From the NCBI GenBank assembly GCA_947311845.1, contig CAMZMU010000063.1:127671944-127735943 (forward strand): DNA of 64,000 nucleotides, written 5' to 3'. Source of the DNA: Poa pratensis (lineage: Eukaryota; Streptophyta; Magnoliopsida; Poales; Poaceae). Position 1 is the stretch's first letter, and each line of letters begins with the position of its first letter. A program made the position numbers and the translations under genes. The notes beneath the pieces are model-generated. The model was not told the origin of the DNA. It saw nothing but the letters and a program-made list of their open reading frames with translations, and made no database searches. Shown here piece after piece: positions 9,386-20,199 of the stretch.

Positions 9386-12300
9386 ATGGCGGACGATGCC
9401 CCCACCTTCGTCCGAGATTTGGAGGAAGAAGACCGTCTCGAACAAATAATATATAACAACGCTGCCGGACCCAATTCCGATGGAGAATATTCCGATGGAG
9501 AAGATTCGTCCGACGGAGAAGACGCCGAAGAATTCAGCGCGAAATGTTTGAATGACTCCGGTGAGGGACTTGAGTTAGAAAAATTCAGAGATGACGACGA
9601 CGACGAAGAAGAACCGTCTGGATCTAAGGCGGACGATGCCCTAGCTAAGAAGAAGGTATATATTAAGTCTTGTTGATCACTATAGCTAGATGCATTAATT
9701 GATTTATATGCGCACTTATTAACGAAACATTTTTCTTTCAGCCCTCTGGATCTAAGTCGTCAATCCCCGTACGAGGCCCGGCCCAAGGGTTAAAGCTCCC
9801 GGAAGGTGCAACGTTGTCGATCGACGAAGTTACCTTCAAAGGCAAACCAGAGAAACCCGATGGAATCTACAATAAATATGTACGGCAGTGCGGAGTTTTT
9901 GTAAGGGACATGGTCCCGATCACTGTGACAGAATGGAATGAGCCGAAGAAAGCCAACATAGGCGCAAAATATCTCGAGCAAAGAATTAAAGAGACCCTTT
10001 GGGACTCGATGATGTCTAAATTCAACCTACCGGCAGATCTCCCACAGAAGATGAAGGATAAAGTCAAGGAGTGGACTCTTAGCAAGATGGCCCAGCAATT
10101 CAACAACTGGAAGAACACATTGTGGAGAAAATATGGGAACAAAGATATAGTTTTCAAAGGACATCTAGAGAAGCTAAAAGATGATTGGGCTGAATTTGCG
10201 GCGTATAAGAATTCGGGCGTCTCTGTGGCCCGATCGACACAAAATAAGTTGAATGCCTCGAAGAAGAAATATTTCCATCATTTGGGCTCAGGTGGCTACA
10301 AGACTGCCTTGCCTAAGTGGCAAGCCTATGAAGACGAGCTGCGACTAAAAGGGATCACTCCACAGACAGATGACTGGCCCGACAGGTCCAAGTTCTGGTT
10401 GTTCGCGCATGGGGCAGTGTTGCACCCAGAAACAGGGCTGATTGTTGCAAAGGGAAAATGGCGGAGAAAAATTAGAAGAGTCATCAGAAAAATAAAAAAT
10501 GTCATAGTACTAGTCAAGGAGGGAAAATTTGTTCCCGATAGAGAGGACGACGAGCTTTCACAAGCCCTCGGGAATAAAGAACACTGGGGGCGATGTCGAG
10601 CCAGAGGAGGCGGGGTTGGTTTTCTTGAAGGGTTTCCGGAAGACGTTGCAACTTATAGAAAACATTGCAGAAGTAAGAAGAGGGAGGCGGAGAGGGTTAC
10701 TGCATTAGAACGCACGGTGCAGGATGTGCAGAAGCAACTGGCCTCAATGACCCAGACCAGGGAATCTCAACTGCGAGTAGAAGATCCTGCAGGCGATGCC
10801 TGCCCATCTCAGCGGAAAAGCAGCGTGGGTTCCACGCAGCTACAAGATCCTGCAGTTGATGAACCAGTTGCTGAACCATCGGCGGCTCACTACCCCGTGG
10901 ATGATATCACGGAGAAGACAAATTGTGAGTTACATGCGCCGATGATGAACATTACTTATCCGGTGGCGACTGGCTATGCTTTACGACATCAACCTGGAGA
11001 AACCTTCCATTTTGGTGTGATTCCGCCTGGATTTGCTCGTGTCGGGGTCACGAAAGTTATGCCGGGATTCAACGCAATACGTCTTGAAATTCCTGGAGCT
11101 GAAGGCGAGAAGACATTGGGAGAAGTTGAGCTTGGTATCGTTCTATGGAAGAAGAAATACATCAAGTTTCCAGACTCGGAGCCAAGGCCACCGACTCCTC
11201 CCGTTAGACATTCACCACATCAAAGTCCACCCGCCTCCCCCCACGAAGTTTGGGATCCCGCCGCGAGTCCATCTCCCGCGCTGTCCCGTCAACCGACTGA
11301 TGCGCCCACTAGTAACTTGACAAAGCGGAAGCTGTTCCCGTCGTCCACCCCTGTCAAGAAACGTGGAAAAAGTGTGCGGGCTCCTGAGAACCCCAAGGAA
11401 GTCAAGGCTCCTGAGAAGTTAACTTCTGAGATGACTCAGCAGGAAATAGCTGAGAGCCTACGTGAAGGGTCGAGAGCCTTTTTTGAGCAGAAAAAGAAGG
11501 AAAGAGTGGAGGCAAGACTTGACCCCATAAAGGAACTTCTGAAGACTATACCAAATGAGGTAAAAGATCACACCGTTGACAACCTATATGACCCTCCACC
11601 TCCGCCCATTTCAGACTACGAGCGAGGTATTGACAAGGTACTTTCCTCGCAGAATGAGCAAGAGAAATTGTGCGGGAAAGGAGTTGCCCAGCTCGGAGAA
11701 CAAGAAGCACAATCGCTCGCCCCGCTCATTGTACCTTCTGAAACTCGGGAAATCGAGCATGGAGAAGTTGTCCTTGGCGACTCAGGTTACCCCATGGCGG
11801 AGATTGCCCCACGATTTGATTTTGAACTCGGGCTGCCTATGGTGGAAAATCCGAGCCAGCTAACAACACAGTTATGGAATTTGAATCGCTGGTACATGAC
11901 CGCCGCAAAAGAAGGGAAATTCTATCTCATGGCGGCGGTTAAGGAACAACACTACTTCCGAGAATATTGTGTGCATGTTGAGTTCCGAGAACTTTTTCAG
12001 ATGTACAATCAACGTGCTCTCGACAAATCTCTCATCAGCTGCTATTGTCTGTAAGTAATTTATTCGTGTAATTTAATTTTCTATAGTTATAAGCTCTCGT
12101 TCATTGCTTGTAATTATCGTCACAAAATTCTTTTGTACGCTAATTATGCAGAATGAAGATACGTGAATGCAGACTCGAAGGAATCTGGGACATTGGTTTC
12201 ATTGACCCGGATAAAGTTCATGTCAAGACCGTGGATGAAAATCCCGTGAACACAGAGGACGTTTTGCTAACGTTCTTTAAGCGACAAAGTACCAAAAAGG

Positions 12301-13179
12301 AAATACTATTTCCTTACAACTTCGGGTGAGTTTTACCGTCTTCTACACATTCTATTTTGCTTCCCCGATATAAAGTGTAATCGATAAGTTCTGAATACCT
12401 GCGTATATAAACGTGCGCAGGTTCCACTACATTCTGCTAATCATTAGACTCGAGGAAGGAGAAGTTGAAGTCTGGGACTCACTAAGGAAAGATCAAAATG
12501 AATACAAAAGCGTGCGTCTAATGCTCAAGAGGTAATTTCAATCGCACTATATCAGCCTCTTTCGTTCATTTCCGGATATCAAAAGTATAAGTAATAACTA
12601 CTCAATTCATTTTCTTTTCCGGACAGGGTTTACAGAAAGTTCAAAGCGGAAGAACGCGGTGTATGGCCAGAAAAGCTGGAGTTCAAGTCTAACAACGTAA
12701 GTACTACTACGTGTATCTTTCTAATACCATTATCATTCTCTTGATTATTATTTGATTAAATTATATTCTTGTATATATAGTGGTGTCTGCGACAACCACA
12801 GGGGACAGAACTATGTGGATACTACGTTTGCGAGTACATTCACACGAAGGTCAATGAGAGAGTCAAGAGTGTAAGAAATCGAGAGGTACGTGAACATCAT
12901 ACACAACTTTTATTTTGCCACCATGCATCAATTGTGTTTAGTTTCGATCATAGCTGATTTTATTTCCTTCTTTTAAAGATGTCAAACAAGCGGAACCAGC
13001 TCCTACCACGCAACCGCGTAAAAGCTATTGCGGAGGAATTGGCGGGATTCTTACTTACACATGTCATAGATGAACACGGTGAATTCTACTTTGACGAAAG
13101 ACCACCTCCACCCCCTGCAGTCGATGCTACAAGGGAACCGCCGGCAGTCGATGCTACAAGGGAACCGGCTCCATTGTAA
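9386..13179 (+). CDS. CACTA second protein: Transposase_24-type domain fused to Ulp1/C48 protease
   Basis: Seven exons join in frame: 9386-9655, 9742-12050, 12152-12325, 12421-12531, 12627-12696, 12781-12885 and 12979-13179, giving 1,079 aa with all GT-AG introns. The N-terminus is acidic (Asp/Glu/Ser). Residues of about 120-330 match the plant Transposase_24 type ('KRKFWLFAHG'-like 'RSKFWLFAHGAVLHPETG', preceded by basic and aromatic helices). A coiled-coil-like stretch and a Pro/Ser-rich linker with basic patches follow. The C-terminal 250 residues are a Ulp1-like C48 cysteine protease with the His in 'GFHYILLIIRL', the Asp in 'VEVWDSL' and the Cys in 'QGTELCGYYV' spaced as a catalytic triad. 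By family knowledge such proteins bind element ends and may remove SUMO; the role here is inferred. No break is seen, so this gene may be functional. Confidence 0.8.
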
Positions 13180-13592
13180 TTAATTAGGAGTACTTAAATT
13201 TATATGTGACGAGAGTACTTTGTATGTGTATAATGACTACTTTATATGTGTAGTGAGTACTTTATACGCGATCTCCTCCGAAACCCTGAAAAATGAGCGA
13301 AAAGGAAAAAAACAGAAACCCTAAACCCCGAAAAATAATCGAAAAGAAAAAAAACCAAAACCCCCCTGAAATAATAAGCAAAAAAAGCAGGAACCTTTAG
13401 TACCGGTTTGTATTACAAACCGGTACTAAAGGTCCTCAGGGTCGAGCTCGCCTGTGCGCCCACGTGGAGACCCTTTAGTACCGGTTTTATTTAGGTGCCG
13501 GTACTAAAGGGTTACCCCTTTAGTGCCGACCCTTTAGTACCGGTTGTGTGGCCGGTACTAAAGGCCATCTACAACCGGTACTAGAGGTGGGT
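13180..13592. repeat. 3' flank and right subterminal repeat array of CACTA
   Basis: Short 3' untranslated-looking sequence, then from about 13395 a series of TTTAGTACCGGTTT and TTTAGTACCGGTTG motifs in both orientations up to the right terminus. It mirrors the left array. Confidence 0.8.
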
Positions 13593-13604
13593 TCTCTACT
13601 AGTG
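13593..13604 (-). repeat. CACTA right terminal inverted repeat
   Basis: Plus strand TCTCTACTAGTG, the reverse complement of CACTAGTAGAGA. It is followed by ATT at 13605-13607. Confidence 0.9.
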
Positions 13605-13607
13605 ATT

Positions 13608-14940
13608 GGGGTCATCCGCTGGAGGCTTGATTGCCTCTAGGTATGCTGCATCAGTAAAGAGGGCACCCGCAGCTGTTTTGGGTACTGGTACTCCCTCCTC
13701 GTCGAATGTCATGAAAGAGTGGCCTAAGTTGCGGGTGAGTGTTGCCCTCTCATCTTCCGCGAGGTGTGACAGCCTTGATCTGGGTCTTGTGTCTGCTCGC
13801 CCGGTGGAGCTCATGGAGAGCTGTCTTCTCCGCACACTCGACAAGCTAGCTTGTTTTTTACGTTCTTCGAGTGTTGCTCTGATCTGCTGCAGTCGAAGTG
13901 ATTCCTGCCAGTTGAAGTACTGGAAGGTCAACATCTCCTCTCGTGTTGCGTCTGCTGGCATCATTGTGCACTCCTTGATGACTTTATCTGCTTTTGCTGC
14001 CATCTCAGCAGTAATTGTGAGAGTTGTGACTCCATCCGGCATAGTAACTGTGCATGGGAATTCTGTAGGCCTGCGACTGGCCGCAATATCAGATGATTCT
14101 GCGGCGAAGGCAACGTAGACCTGCTGGGGTATCACCCGAGGGTATGTGTATGTGTTTTCGAGTCCCGTCATGGACTCGACGTCTTCATCGAGACTCATAT
14201 CAGAGTCAGTATGCCAGTCGAACAGCCCATCTGGGCGAAGCTCGCCGTCGACGTGTTTGTCACCTATGCTCATCTCGGTGTCGGCGAAGTCGTTATGAAT
14301 CTCGGAGTTGAGGTTGTTGTTGGTGCAGATCTCGGAGTCGACGTGGTTGTCGATATGAGTTTCAGGCTCATCGAAGTCGCCGAGGGACATCCCGCAGTCG
14401 AAGCTATCCTCGAGTGGAAGATCGAACTCGGGGTCGTTTGTGCGGTATGCTGATTCGGCCTCCTCACCTAGGAGTTCTTTCGCAATGAGCTCGTCGATCT
14501 CTTGAGTTGACATGGTTGTTGCAGACGAGCGTGCTTGAAGGATCGACGATGGTATGGACGCAGTTGATGGATCCGCGGTCGAAGGAGCCGCAACCGATGG
14601 AGCCTCGGGTGCGGAAGGCGCGAGTTGGCATGGATCTGTCAAGTCCTGCACACCAAGCTTGTTTACGAAAAAATTGAACGAGCCAACGGTTAAACCCAAA
14701 CCTGACTCGAGATCAGCGAACGTCTCCTGGAATTCTGGCGAGTGTGGCTCGAAGTCCATCAGAGGATCTGATGTGCTTTTTGCAGGTGAAGTTGGCGTGC
14801 TGCCGTTTGTCGAGTGAGTCGGCGAGTTGCCGTGTGCCGCCCGAGTCGGCGAGTTCAGGTTTGTTGATGCAGCCGGCGAGTTGCCGTTTGTAGATGCGAT
14901 CGGCGAGTCGCCGTTTTCCGATGGAACCGAAGAAACCGTG
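13608..14940 (-). pseudogene. Retrotransposon gag, N-terminal half, cut by CACTA
   Basis: A minus-strand frame is open from the LTR through to the CACTA junction. It contains a low-complexity block of 'NGNSP' and 'STN' repeats (about 14815-14940), an acidic middle, and a helix-rich segment with 'FQYFNWQESLRLQQIRATL' near its end. The true start is uncertain because the frame is already open inside the LTR; the Met in 'MDFEPHSPEF' (about 14760) is a candidate. It should continue into the frame at 1123 but is out of register by a small indel at the insertion point. Role is as for the other half. Confidence 0.65.
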
Positions 14941-14954
14941 AGTCCAGTACTATT

Positions 14955-14974
14955 CTTTCCCCAAGACGGCGCCA
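14955..14974 (-). other. Primer binding site, tRNA-Asp type
   Basis: TGGCGCCGTCTTGGGG follows the LTR end after two bases. It matches the 3' end complement of plant tRNA-Asp at TGGCGCCGT and less well after that, as known for many Triticeae gypsy elements. Confidence 0.65.
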
Positions 14975-14976
14975 AT

Positions 14977-15469
14977 TGACGAGGGGTTAACTCATCAAAT
15001 CCCATGGTTAAGGACCTAGGGTTGATATTATGGGGAGAGAACGTGGTAGTACTGGTAGTTTCGTCGGCTGACAAGCATAGGCAAAGATTTACCCTGGTTC
15101 AGGCCTCCGGAGAGTAACACCCTACTTCCTGCTTGTCTGGTATTGATCATGTGAGATTATGCGGTTACAGGGAGGCTCTGGCGAGATGTCGATCTCGCTA
15201 GGGCTTTTGGTGGTTCAAGTATTGCGTGTCCTGGATCGGCGGCCCTCCCAACCTTTATATAATAGGCTGGGTCTCGGGAGTTCGCAACCGACTCAGATTA
15301 CATGTAAGGAAAGGCTAAACCGACTATGCCTATGTCTAATCTTGGAGGATACTCCATCTTGTTGGGCCTTTCGCCATGGGCTTCATGTAGGCTCTTGATA
15401 GTTGGGCCTTAGTCGACACGTGCACCAGGTACCCTTAAGATAGGATACCCGAGATGTATATCCTTGTCA
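14977..15469 (-). repeat. Retrotransposon 5' LTR, 493 bp
   Basis: On the minus strand it begins TGACAAGG and ends CCTCGTCA, giving the TG...CA ends and short inverted repeats of an LTR. A TATATAAAG promoter box occurs at about 15255-15265 (minus strand). The end is set by the primer site that follows. Confidence 0.85.
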
Positions 15470-16019
15470 GTACCGATGAAGATTCTGACAGTTCTGAAGA
15501 TCACATTGATAACGAAGACAGAATCATAGTTGCCCAAAGAGTTTGCCTGAACAAGCATGAGAAGAAACGCCTCGTTGAACTTCTTCCCGTAGGAGACTAT
15601 GTTGGGGTTCTATTTGTAACTCGCTTCACGAGCACTAATTTGAACACACATGATATGGTATGTACCCACAAGACAACCTGTTCCATGCCTCTTTAATTTC
15701 CTAATGTCGCATATAGCTATTCTTCATCGAAAAATGACATAGTTATGTTATCTTTCATGCACAAAAACTATCTAAGGTGATAGCAGAAGAGGCTGCCATA
15801 CCAGCTGAGGGCTATGTTGGACTGCGACTTGGAGCAGCAGGGGCAGCCGTCAGCATCACGTACAAACAGAGAACCGACGACCGCATTGACCTCGACAAGC
15901 TGGGGTGGGAAAACTTCATGAAAGGCAAGAATTTTGTGATTGATCAACCTGTTTTGATCATTCTTAGAAAGACCAATGACCTCAGCTTGGAGGTCATGAT
16001 TGAGTTCCAGCTCATATAG
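15470..16019 (+). pseudogene. B3-like domain gene, 3' fragment cut by an LTR
   Basis: Two exons: the open frame up to 15657 (donor GT at 15658) and 15777-16019 ending in TAG. They join in phase to read 'VGVLFVTRFTSTNLNTHDM' then 'VIAEEAAIPAEGYVGLRLG', 'SITYKQRTDDRIDLDKLGW' and a C-terminal strand pair 'QPVLIILRK...LEVMIEFQLI'. The strand pattern is like the distal half of a plant B3 DNA-binding fold, but similarity is weak. The upstream part is missing because the retrotransposon LTR ends at 15469 inside the reading frame. If the call is right it was a REM-type transcription factor; now it has no start or promoter of its own. It could also be another plant beta-rich family. Confidence 0.45.
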
Positions 16020-16194
16020 AACTCATTCTAGCTTGTTAAGGTTGGGGATATGGTGAACACTTATCTGATTAGGGCTACTTTGTTAATTGGCACAAATTGC
16101 GGTTGGAGACATGTTATATATTATATATGCATATGCTAGCTAGCTGTTGGCATTTCTTAGTTATATGTGATTTCTGCCCGGTTGAGATTCTGTT

Positions 16195-16553
16195 GACCAG
16201 TACTAAAACTCGGAAACCCCGGAAATAATCCCGGAGCACACGCATATTGCCCAAAAAGCAGCTTTTACGGCCGGAGAGAAAACTCGGACCGTCCGCATCC
16301 TAACGACGGCCACCATTTGTAGCCGGCTCCAATGTATATGTATTACATACGTCTGATAATCACAGCCGTCTCGGAAGGTTTTGTTATTGGAGACGGTGGT
16401 TATTCCCGGCCGTCGGAGATGCTGAGGTCATTACAGCCGGCCTGAGCCAACCGGCTCTAATGAAGCATACATTAGAGACCCCGACGTAGAGACGGCCATT
16501 AAAACCATCGGAGGTGACTCTCTGGGGCCGGCTCTAATGCAAGGTTCCGTACT
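16195..16553. mobile_element. Short CACTA-like non-autonomous element (tentative)
   Basis: The right edge, ACTAGTG, resembles an inverted CACTA end. Inside, the motif GCCGGCTCTAATG (and GCCGGCTCCAATG) recurs at about 16322, 16435-16462 and 16531. The left edge near CCAGTACTAAA is not a clean match and no target duplication was found. No coding sequence. Confidence 0.4.
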
Positions 16554-16555
16554 AG

Positions 16556-17335
16556 TGACACGAGGGAAAGCCTTGCTGTAACGGCGCCGCCCTGCAGCCG
16601 TTTGCGTGGACACATGTCCATTTTCTTTGCCGTGTGTTTTCTGTGTTACGCCGCCGTGCATATTTCTTTCCCGTGTGCCGCACACAGCAAAGATCGACTT
16701 TGCAGTGTGCCGATATATGACACACGGAATGTAAACGGTACGGATAATTCCCGCTTCGAATCTGCATCCGCGTCCGTTTTTTTAAGGATATGGTATGCAA
16801 TTATAGAAATCCGCCAGATACGGATGCGGATAAGGATGTTTGTTAAGCGGATATCCGACGAATATTGTAGAGGATATGGTATTGCTATTATCCGACAGAT
16901 GCGGATCATCTACTTTTTTTTGCGAATTATCTGATATACTCTATTAGGATAATCCGATTAATTAGCCTAATGATTTAGTATAAATAGTCAATTAATCCAT
17001 TGGCACACCGATCTAATCTCTTGCTTGCATCTCTCTGTATATAATTAACCCTACGCTAGTTCGAATATTGCTCAGTAATCATATAGGAGTATTCGTTATA
17101 TGCCAGTGTAACCGTGCACTTGCTTCATGGCCACGTACATTTGGTCCCTTTATAGTGTTATGTGTTGGATGGTTCTTTTGTTGTATTTTTTGCATGGTAA
17201 AATTGCGTTTCTTTGCATTCTTTACACGACTTTATCCACCACTTTTCATTTGTTTCCGGTCCGATTCCGCTCCGTTTCCAATCCGTATCCGTAGTCTGAC
17301 ATTATCCGCATTCGAATCCGCATCCGGTTATTATA
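16556..17335 (+). repeat. Diverged copy of the 17512-18633 element body
   Basis: It shares long blocks with 17712-18510 in the same orientation, including 'GCAGCCGTTTGCGTGGACAC', the 'CGGATAATTCCCGC' block and a TATTTTTTGCA-containing segment. It lacks clear CACTA ends of its own. Noncoding. Confidence 0.7.
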
Positions 17336-17511
17336 CGATCGACCCTGATGGCGTGTCACAAAGATAGCAGAATATGGGACGATGCGATATTTGGCATGTA
17401 ATGGAGCATGTGACTTTAGCTGCAATCTAAAAGTGAAGAACTGTCATGTCATTATTATGACGATACTTAAGAGGACTAAATCGAACCGAGTATTTAACTC
17501 TTGGAGTAGCT

Positions 17512-18633
17512 CACTAAGGGAGAGCGCCTCTTTCCCGTGTGCCAAAGACACACGGCGAAGGCCGCAAAACACACGGGAAAGAGCACACGGGAAAGAATTG
17601 CACGGGAATGTACTCTTTCCCATGTGCCAAAAGTCGGGCACACGGAAATACCTGACAGTGGGCCTGTTTCTGAAATCATCGTGTCAGATCTTTACCGTGT
17701 GCAAACACACGGGAAAGACTTGCCGTAACGGCGCTGTCTGTGCAGCCGTTTGCGTGGACACGTGTCCATTGTCTTTGTCGTGTGCCCTTCTTTGCCGTGT
17801 TTTTATCTTTTCATTTGCCGTGTGTTTTCTGTGTTACGCCGCCGTGCATATTTCTTTCCCGTGTGCCGCACACGGCAAAGATCGACTTTGTCGTGTGCCC
17901 GATATGTGACACACCAGATGTAAACGGTACGGATAATTCCCGCTCTGAATTCGCATCCGCGTCCATTTTTAAGGATATGGTATGCAATTATAGAAATCCG
18001 CTGGATACGGATGCGGAAAGGATGTTTGTTAAGCGGATATCCGACGAATATGGTAGAGGATATGGTATTGCTATTATCCGAGGGATGCGGATTATCCATT
18101 TTTTCTGTGGATTATCCGATATACTCTATTAGGATAATCCGATTAATTAGCCTAATGATTTAATATAAATAGTCAATTAATCATTGGCAGACTGACCTAA
18201 CCTCCTGCTTGCATCTCTCTGTATATAATTAACCCTACGCTAGTTATTACTCAGTAACCATATGAGTATTTGTTATATGCCAGTGTAACCGTGCACTTGC
18301 ATCATGGCCACGTACATTTGGTCACTTTATAGTATTATGTGTTGGATGGTTATTTTGTTGTATTTTTTGCACGGTATTTTTGCGTTTCTTTGCATTCTTT
18401 ACACGACTTTATCCGCCACTTCTCATTTTTTTGGTCCGAATTCGCTCCGTTTCCGACCCGTATCCGTCGTCCGATATTAGCCGCATTCGAATCCGCGTCC
18501 GGTAATTATTTGATCCGTTCCGAATCTGATAAAAAAATATGGAAAAGGATATGAAAAACGCATTATCCGATCCGATCCGATCCGTTTACATCCCTAGCCG
18601 TGGCACACGGCAACAAGCCGCTCTCCCGTAGTG
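17512..18633. mobile_element. Non-autonomous CACTA element, 1,122 bp
   Basis: The left end CACTAAGGGAGAGCGCC and the inverted right end CACTACGGGAGAGCGGC pair, and the similarity runs into CCGTGTGCC. Flanking triplets are GCT and ACT, an imperfect duplication. It has no transposase. Several CCGTGTGCC-type subterminal motifs occur near both ends. It uses a different terminal family from the large CACTA at 1127. Confidence 0.75.
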
Positions 18634-18928
18634 ACTCATGGTTTTGAATTTTAGTACCACCCCTAGCTATAAGAGTCGTTGCCAACATTAGCATTTCCGT
18701 ACTTTTGTTTCTCAGAATAAATAGTTTATAAAAATCTACAGTTGTTTTGGGAGCATATATTTCCGTACTGAAAAATGCACATGGCGGATACGCCTTCTTT
18801 CCTGCAAAATGGACATAAAACAAATCGAGTAACACGATAGACACTAATAATGCCACGAAAAATAACATGGGAGAGGTCAAACAACCATGCATGCATATGC
18901 ATGCACGGTTGGCATGTGGTTTGCAGAA

Positions 18929-20107
18929 TCACATGACGCTGCACGAACTCTGCGGGTACTCCTCGTAGATGAACCTCCCCTCCTGCACTATCCGGCAACC
19001 TTTGCACCCTCTGCAAGACGACGCCGGCCCGCCGCATCCCATCGGCGGCGGCTGCATCATCTGCAACGGCGTCGGCATCGCCGGCGGCCATCCGTTGTAC
19101 CCACCGCCGCAGGAGCCGCACCCTCCGCAGTACGACGGGCCTCCGCAAGGCTGCCTCTTCGGAGTCATCGGCGCCGCCCAGGGCGGGTACGGGTGGTGTT
19201 GGTGCCCGGGGAACGCCGGCATCGCCGCAGGCGGTTCGCACGGCCACTGCGGTTGCGGTGGAAGTGGCTGCTGGGGCTGCGGGTACTGGTGGACGCTGCC
19301 CCAGTGGCTCAGGTCGCTGCACGGCCATGGGTAGCACAGGTTGCACATCTGCGTGAACTGCAGGTTCACCGTCGTCGACGATGGCGCTGGCGGCGCCGCT
19401 TTGGGCTCCTCCTTGGGCTTCGGTTTCTCCTCCGGCTTCTTCTCCTCGGGCTTCTTCTTTTCATCCGGCTTCTTCTCCTCCGGTTTCTTCTTCTCCTCCG
19501 GCTTCTTGTCGTCGGGTTTCTTGCAGCACTTGCAGCAGTCATTGGCCGGCTTCTTCTCCTCCGGCTTCTTATCCTCTTGCTTCTTCTCCTCCTCCTTTCG
19601 TTCCGGCTTCTTCTCTTCCTTCTTTGGTTCAGGCTTCTTCTCTTCCACGATCTTGATGTCCTTGATCGCCTCGCAGGCCTTGCATCTCAGCTTCTTAGAG
19701 AGCTTCACCGGGTCGAATGGTCCGGAGACGGTCACCGTGTTCCTCTTTGTGTCGAAATTGATGGTCCTGATCTTCTCCTTCTCTGATAGGTCGATGGATG
19801 TTAGTTGTATGAAAGTTAATAAGCAAAACACAATATGAATCCACCTTTTACATGATTAATTTGACATAACAATGAAGTGCTTGATGTTCCTACATACTCG
19901 TACCTTGGAGTTTGCATAGGACTTTCTGGATCTTCCTGTAACATTTCTCGCATTCGAGGTTGGATTCAATGATCAACGTCGATACCTGTGGTAGTAACAT
20001 GCATGTCAGAAGAATTAGACAGAAAGCTCATACCATGATTTCAGCTGTGTGCCAAATTAAGATTGCATGCAAATAAGGGAATTAGGGCAACTCACCTTCT
20101 CTGCCAT
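18929..20107 (-). CDS. HMA-domain protein with prenylation motif (HIPP / Pi21-like)
   Basis: Three exons: 20096-20107 (MAEK), 19904-19985 and 18929-19782, giving 315 aa with clean splice sites and phase. Residues of about 5-78 form a heavy-metal-associated fold with a CxxC pair (C16 and C19 in 'LECEKCYRKIQKVL'), 'TVTVSGPFDPVKLSKKL' and 'CKACEAIKDIKIVE'. Then comes a 75-residue Lys/Pro/Glu repeat block ('KKPEEKKPDEKK') interrupted by 'CCKCCKKP', then a Pro/Gln/Gly/Cys-rich region, and the C-terminus 'SCSVM', a CaaX-type prenylation signal. The layout is that of plant HIPPs and of the rice Pi21 protein, which affects blast resistance. Binding of metal and membrane attachment are inferred. The plus-strand open frames over this gene are shadows of the repeat block. 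Confidence 0.85.
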
Positions 20108-20177
20108 GGCTGCGGAGCTTAGACGATCAAACTCCAACAAACGTTTAATCTCCAAGCTGCCTTAGAAGGAAGAGAGA

Positions 20178-20187
20178 ATATATATAG
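20178..20187 (-). promoter_or_regulatory. TATA box of the HMA gene
   Basis: Minus strand CTATATATAT about 75 bp upstream of the ATG at 20107, a normal distance for a leader of about 40 nt. Confidence 0.55.
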
Positions 20188-20199
20188 AGGACTCTTAAT

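Larger units (their letters stand above)
1127..13604 (+). mobile_element. CACTA (En/Spm-type) DNA transposon, complete, 12,478 bp
   Basis: The element starts CACTAGTAGAAA and ends with the reverse complement of CACTAGTAGAGA. It is flanked on both sides by the 3-bp target duplication ATT (1124-1126 and 13605-13607). Both ends carry subterminal repeats of the type TTTAGTACCGGTTG in direct and inverted orientation, the binding-site pattern expected of CACTA elements. Inside, all on the plus strand, are a small coiled-coil/membrane ORF, a TNP2-type transposase, a hairpin-rich spacer, a small ORF of unknown function, and a Transposase_24 plus Ulp1-protease gene. It is inserted in the gag of a minus-strand LTR retrotransposon and is therefore younger than that element. 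Most genes are open, but the TNP2 frame carries a one-base deletion, so it may now depend on transposase supplied in trans. Confidence 0.95.
13605..15469 (-). mobile_element. Gypsy-like LTR retrotransposon, right segment (5' LTR, PBS, gag start)
   Basis: Reading on the minus strand this is the 5' end of the element: LTR (15469-14977), a 2-nt spacer, a primer site, then the N-terminal gag frame down to the CACTA insertion. It was inserted with its LTR abutting a B3-like gene at 15470. The partner 3' LTR lies outside the window, so neither age nor full target duplication can be read. Confidence 0.85.

Noticed and set aside
18887..19838. Long plus-strand open frames over the HMA gene
   Set aside because: They are antisense shadows of the Lys/Pro repeat and Pro/Gly-rich exon; the minus-strand gene has splice sites and domains.
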